A DNA stretch of 15,288 nt, taken from the NCBI GenBank assembly GCA_017961625.1, contig JAGCWY010000083.1, forward strand, positions 1 through 15,288, in the 5' to 3' direction. How positions within the stretch are numbered: position 1 is the stretch's first letter; each line of letters begins with the position of its first letter. This DNA is from Ruminococcus sp. Its GTDB lineage: Bacteria > Bacillota > Clostridia > Oscillospirales > Ruminococcaceae. The position numbers were made by a program, and so were the translations under genes. Of the stretch, positions 13,382 through 15,288 are shown piece by piece. Under the pieces are notes generated by a model. It ran no database searches. It saw only the letters and a list, made by a program, of their open reading frames with translations, and was not told where the DNA came from.

Positions 13382-15288
13382 ATGTTCAATCAAACAAAAA
13401 ATGTGAAGCGTATCGTGAGCATATCTGCTGCTGCAGTTTGCATGATCGCATCGCTCCACATTGCTCCGCTCGATGACTATGTTGCTGTTGCAGCGGACAA
13501 AACAATGACAGCTTTTGAGATAACAGAAAATATGAAGATTGGCTGGAACCTCGGTAATACCCTTGATGCAACTATCAAGGAAAAGGACGGTACTTATCCG
13601 CACTGCGGAACCGAGACCGAGGAAGCATGGGGCTGCCCCAAGGCAAATCAGACCCTGTTTGATGCGCTTAAGGCAAAGGGCTTCAATACAGTCCGTATCC
13701 CTACAACATGGTTCCAGCACCTTGATTCCAATGACAATATCGACCAGGATTGGCTTGCCCGTGTAAAGGAAGTTGTTGATTACGGTATCAAAAACGATAT
13801 GTACATAATCCTCAACGTTCACCATGAGGAATGGATCAACAGAAAAGACCTTGTTAATGCTTACGACGTAATCAAGCCCAGACTTCTCAAGATATGGAGC
13901 CAGGTTGCAGAAGAGTTCAAGGACTATGATCAGCACCTTATCTTCGAATGTATGAACGAGCCCCGTGCCGTTGGTACAGACTGGGAGTGGTGGGCAGCAG
14001 AGGCTGTTCCAGAGTGCGACGTTATCAACAAGCTCGAGCACGACTTTGTGGACCTTATCAGAAGCACTGACGGCCCTTACGCAAAGACCCGTCTCCTTAT
14101 GCTCCCCGGCTACTGCGCAAGCGCAGAACAGACCTTCCTGAAGGCTATAGACCTTCCCGACGATGACTATCTTGCAGTTTCGGTACATGCTTATACACCC
14201 TATGACTTTACTATGAATACAAAGGTTGCAGATCACTCCGTATTCACAGGAGCTTATGCACAGAACCTTTCCGATACTCTCCAGGGTATGCGTGACATTT
14301 TCCTTGATAAGGACGTTCCTGTTGTCATCGGCGAGATGGGCACATCAAACTTCGATAATACAGAGGCTCGCTTAGACTGGACAAACCTTTACTTCACAAC
14401 CGCAAAGAAATACGGTATCCCCTGCTGTCTCTGGGACAATAATATAGTTTCAAATCCCAAGGATCCTGGTGAGTGCCACGGCTATATCGACCGTGAGTCA
14501 GGACAGTGGCACGAGGCAAGCCTTCCTATCATCAACAAGATGATGGAGATCATGAGCGATGATTCCATAAAGTGGGGCAGCGAAAGAAAGATACCTTCAT
14601 ACACACATCAGGACCTCTCGTCAGGTACTGTATTCAGAGATAAAGCCGTAGAGATCGACGCTTCCAAGTCAAAGACCTACGAGAACACAACTCCCGGTCA
14701 GGAGATCTCATGGGCAGAGCTTGAGGGCAAGGAAGTTGCTATCAAGTACACAGGCACAACTCCATTGCTCGCATTCTCAGACGCAAGCTATGGCAACTGG
14801 ACAGAATTCAAGCCCTATGTAGTTGACGAAGCAAATGGCATTGCTTACTACCTCGTAAGCAAGCAGCTCCCTGCAGCATGGGACAACCTCTCAACAGTTA
14901 ACCACATGCAGGCAAGAACAGACAAGGTAACAACTATCGAAAAGATCGTTATCCTTGACGCTCCCGAGGTAGAAATCGAAGTTGAAGTAGACAAGACCAA
15001 GAAGTACAAGATTGACTTTGCAAACGCTCAGGCAGACGACAATCTTATCCTTATATTCAAGGGTGAGCCCAACACAATAACCAACGGTTGCGTAGGCTTC
15101 AACGGCGACGGCTGGGAGCAGGTAGAGTGGAAGGGTACAACTGACGCTAACGGCGACCTCATTGTAAAGATCCCCGTAAGCAAGTTCCCCGCAGGTCTTA
15201 CTTCTGCTGAATGCCAGATTTGGTATCAGCCCGAGCTTGTAGATATGTTAGATTACAACTTCGGCGCTGAGGAAACAACAACAACAAC
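13382..15288 (+). CDS. Secreted GH5 endoglucanase (GH5_4-like) with two ancillary modules and Thr linker, 3' end outside window
   Basis: The frame is open from ATG 13382 to the window edge (635 codons). AGGGAGG lies eight bases before the start. Residues 1-38 are a signal peptide (KNVKR, hydrophobic core, AVAA cleavage region). Residues about 43-393 form a GH5 catalytic barrel: KIGWNLGNTLDA (52-63), VRIPTTW (104-110), NVHHEEW (145-151), the acid/base E193 in FECMNEPR, VHAYTPYDF (268-276), the nucleophile E318 in VVIGEMGT and W351. These motifs suit subfamily 4, which cleaves cellulose, beta-glucans or xyloglucan. Two beta-rich modules follow, about 412-528 and about 529-628 (with CVGFNGDGWEQVEWKG), probably carbohydrate-binding, though I cannot assign a CBM family. 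The end, GAEETTTT, enters a threonine linker that I expect to lead to a dockerin. Isoleucine is mainly AUC, as expected for a highly expressed gene. Confidence 0.93.
   Translation, partial: MFNQTKNVKRIVSISAAAVCMIASLHIAPLDDYVAVAADKTMTAFEITENMKIGWNLGNTLDATIKEKDGTYPHCGTETEEAWGCPKANQTLFDALKAKGFNTVRIPTTWFQHLDSNDNIDQDWLARVKEVVDYGIKNDMYIILNVHHEEWINRKDLVNAYDVIKPRLLKIWSQVAEEFKDYDQHLIFECMNEPRAVGTDWEWWAAEAVPECDVINKLEHDFVDLIRSTDGPYAKTRLLMLPGYCASAEQTFLKAIDLPDDDYLAVSVHAYTPYDFTMNTKVADHSVFTGAYAQNLSDTLQGMRDIFLDKDVPVVIGEMGTSNFDNTEARLDWTNLYFTTAKKYGIPCCLWDNNIVSNPKDPGECHGYIDRESGQWHEASLPIINKMMEIMSDDSIKWGSERKIPSYTHQDLSSGTVFRDKAVEIDASKSKTYENTTPGQEISWAELEGKEVAIKYTGTTPLLAFSDASYGNWTEFKPYVVDEANGIAYYLVSKQLPAAWDNLSTVNHMQARTDKVTTIEKIVILDAPEVEIEVEVDKTKKYKIDFANAQADDNLILIFKGEPNTITNGCVGFNGDGWEQVEWKGTTDANGDLIVKIPVSKFPAGLTSAECQIWYQPELVDMLDYNFGAEETTTT

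Noticed and set aside
13349..14236. Minus-strand frame of 295 codons opposite the GH5 gene
   Set aside because: Lies across the GH5 ribosome binding site, start and catalytic domain; Cys-rich composition without motifs indicates a shadow frame.
1..15288. CRISPR arrays, tRNA or rRNA genes, insertion sequences, phage genes
   Set aside because: No regularly spaced repeats, cloverleaf or T-arm consensus, transposase or integrase motifs, or target-site duplications were seen on either strand.

Overview
The window looks like chromosome from a cellulolytic Ruminococcus, closest in style to R. flavefaciens, R. champanellensis or R. albus. The evidence is a dockerin of the Ruminococcus type behind a long threonine linker, a GH5 endoglucanase running into another threonine linker, strong AGGAGG-type ribosome binding sites, consensus sigma-A promoters, and gene content typical of low-GC Firmicutes. 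No species can be fixed from the sequence alone.

Layout. Bases 2-505 hold the 3' end of a secreted cellulosomal protein (end of a carbohydrate-binding-like module, poly-Thr linker, dockerin), closed by a terminator. A plus-strand operon follows: secG (718-975), rnr (1040-3217) and a lipoprotein gene that overlaps the rnr stop by one base (3217-3984). A bidirectional terminator at 3992-4029 separates it from three minus-strand genes, read right to left and each with its own promoter: glmM (9184-7799, GTG start), a two-membrane-span Wzz-like polysaccharide copolymerase (7630-6071) and a Na+/phosphate symporter with a C-terminal PhoU domain (5861-4053). From the glmM/yfhO divergent promoter region, a large YfhO-family membrane protein (9529-12936, TTG start) runs on the plus strand. 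A 445-base gene-free stretch then leads to a GH5 endoglucanase (13382 onward) that is cut by the window end inside its linker.

How the genes fit together. The two ends are plant-fibre degradation. The middle is protein export and RNA decay (secG, rnr), phosphate uptake, and envelope polysaccharide synthesis: GlmM feeds UDP-GlcNAc, YfhO-family proteins are GT-C-like membrane glycosyltransferase candidates, and the Wzz-like protein has the topology of a chain-length regulator. The YfhO-like and Wzz-like proteins both carry an added acidic/Ala-rich cytoplasmic tail ending in a lysine run, which is the most unusual protein feature here.

I found no mobile element, CRISPR array, tRNA, rRNA or obvious new system. 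Most of the window is ordinary. The points most worth a second look are the shared charged tails, the inverted repeat and leader hairpins in front of the GH5 gene, the dyad and Pho-box-like repeats in front of the phosphate transporter gene, and the lipoprotein gene occupying the position where smpB often follows rnr.
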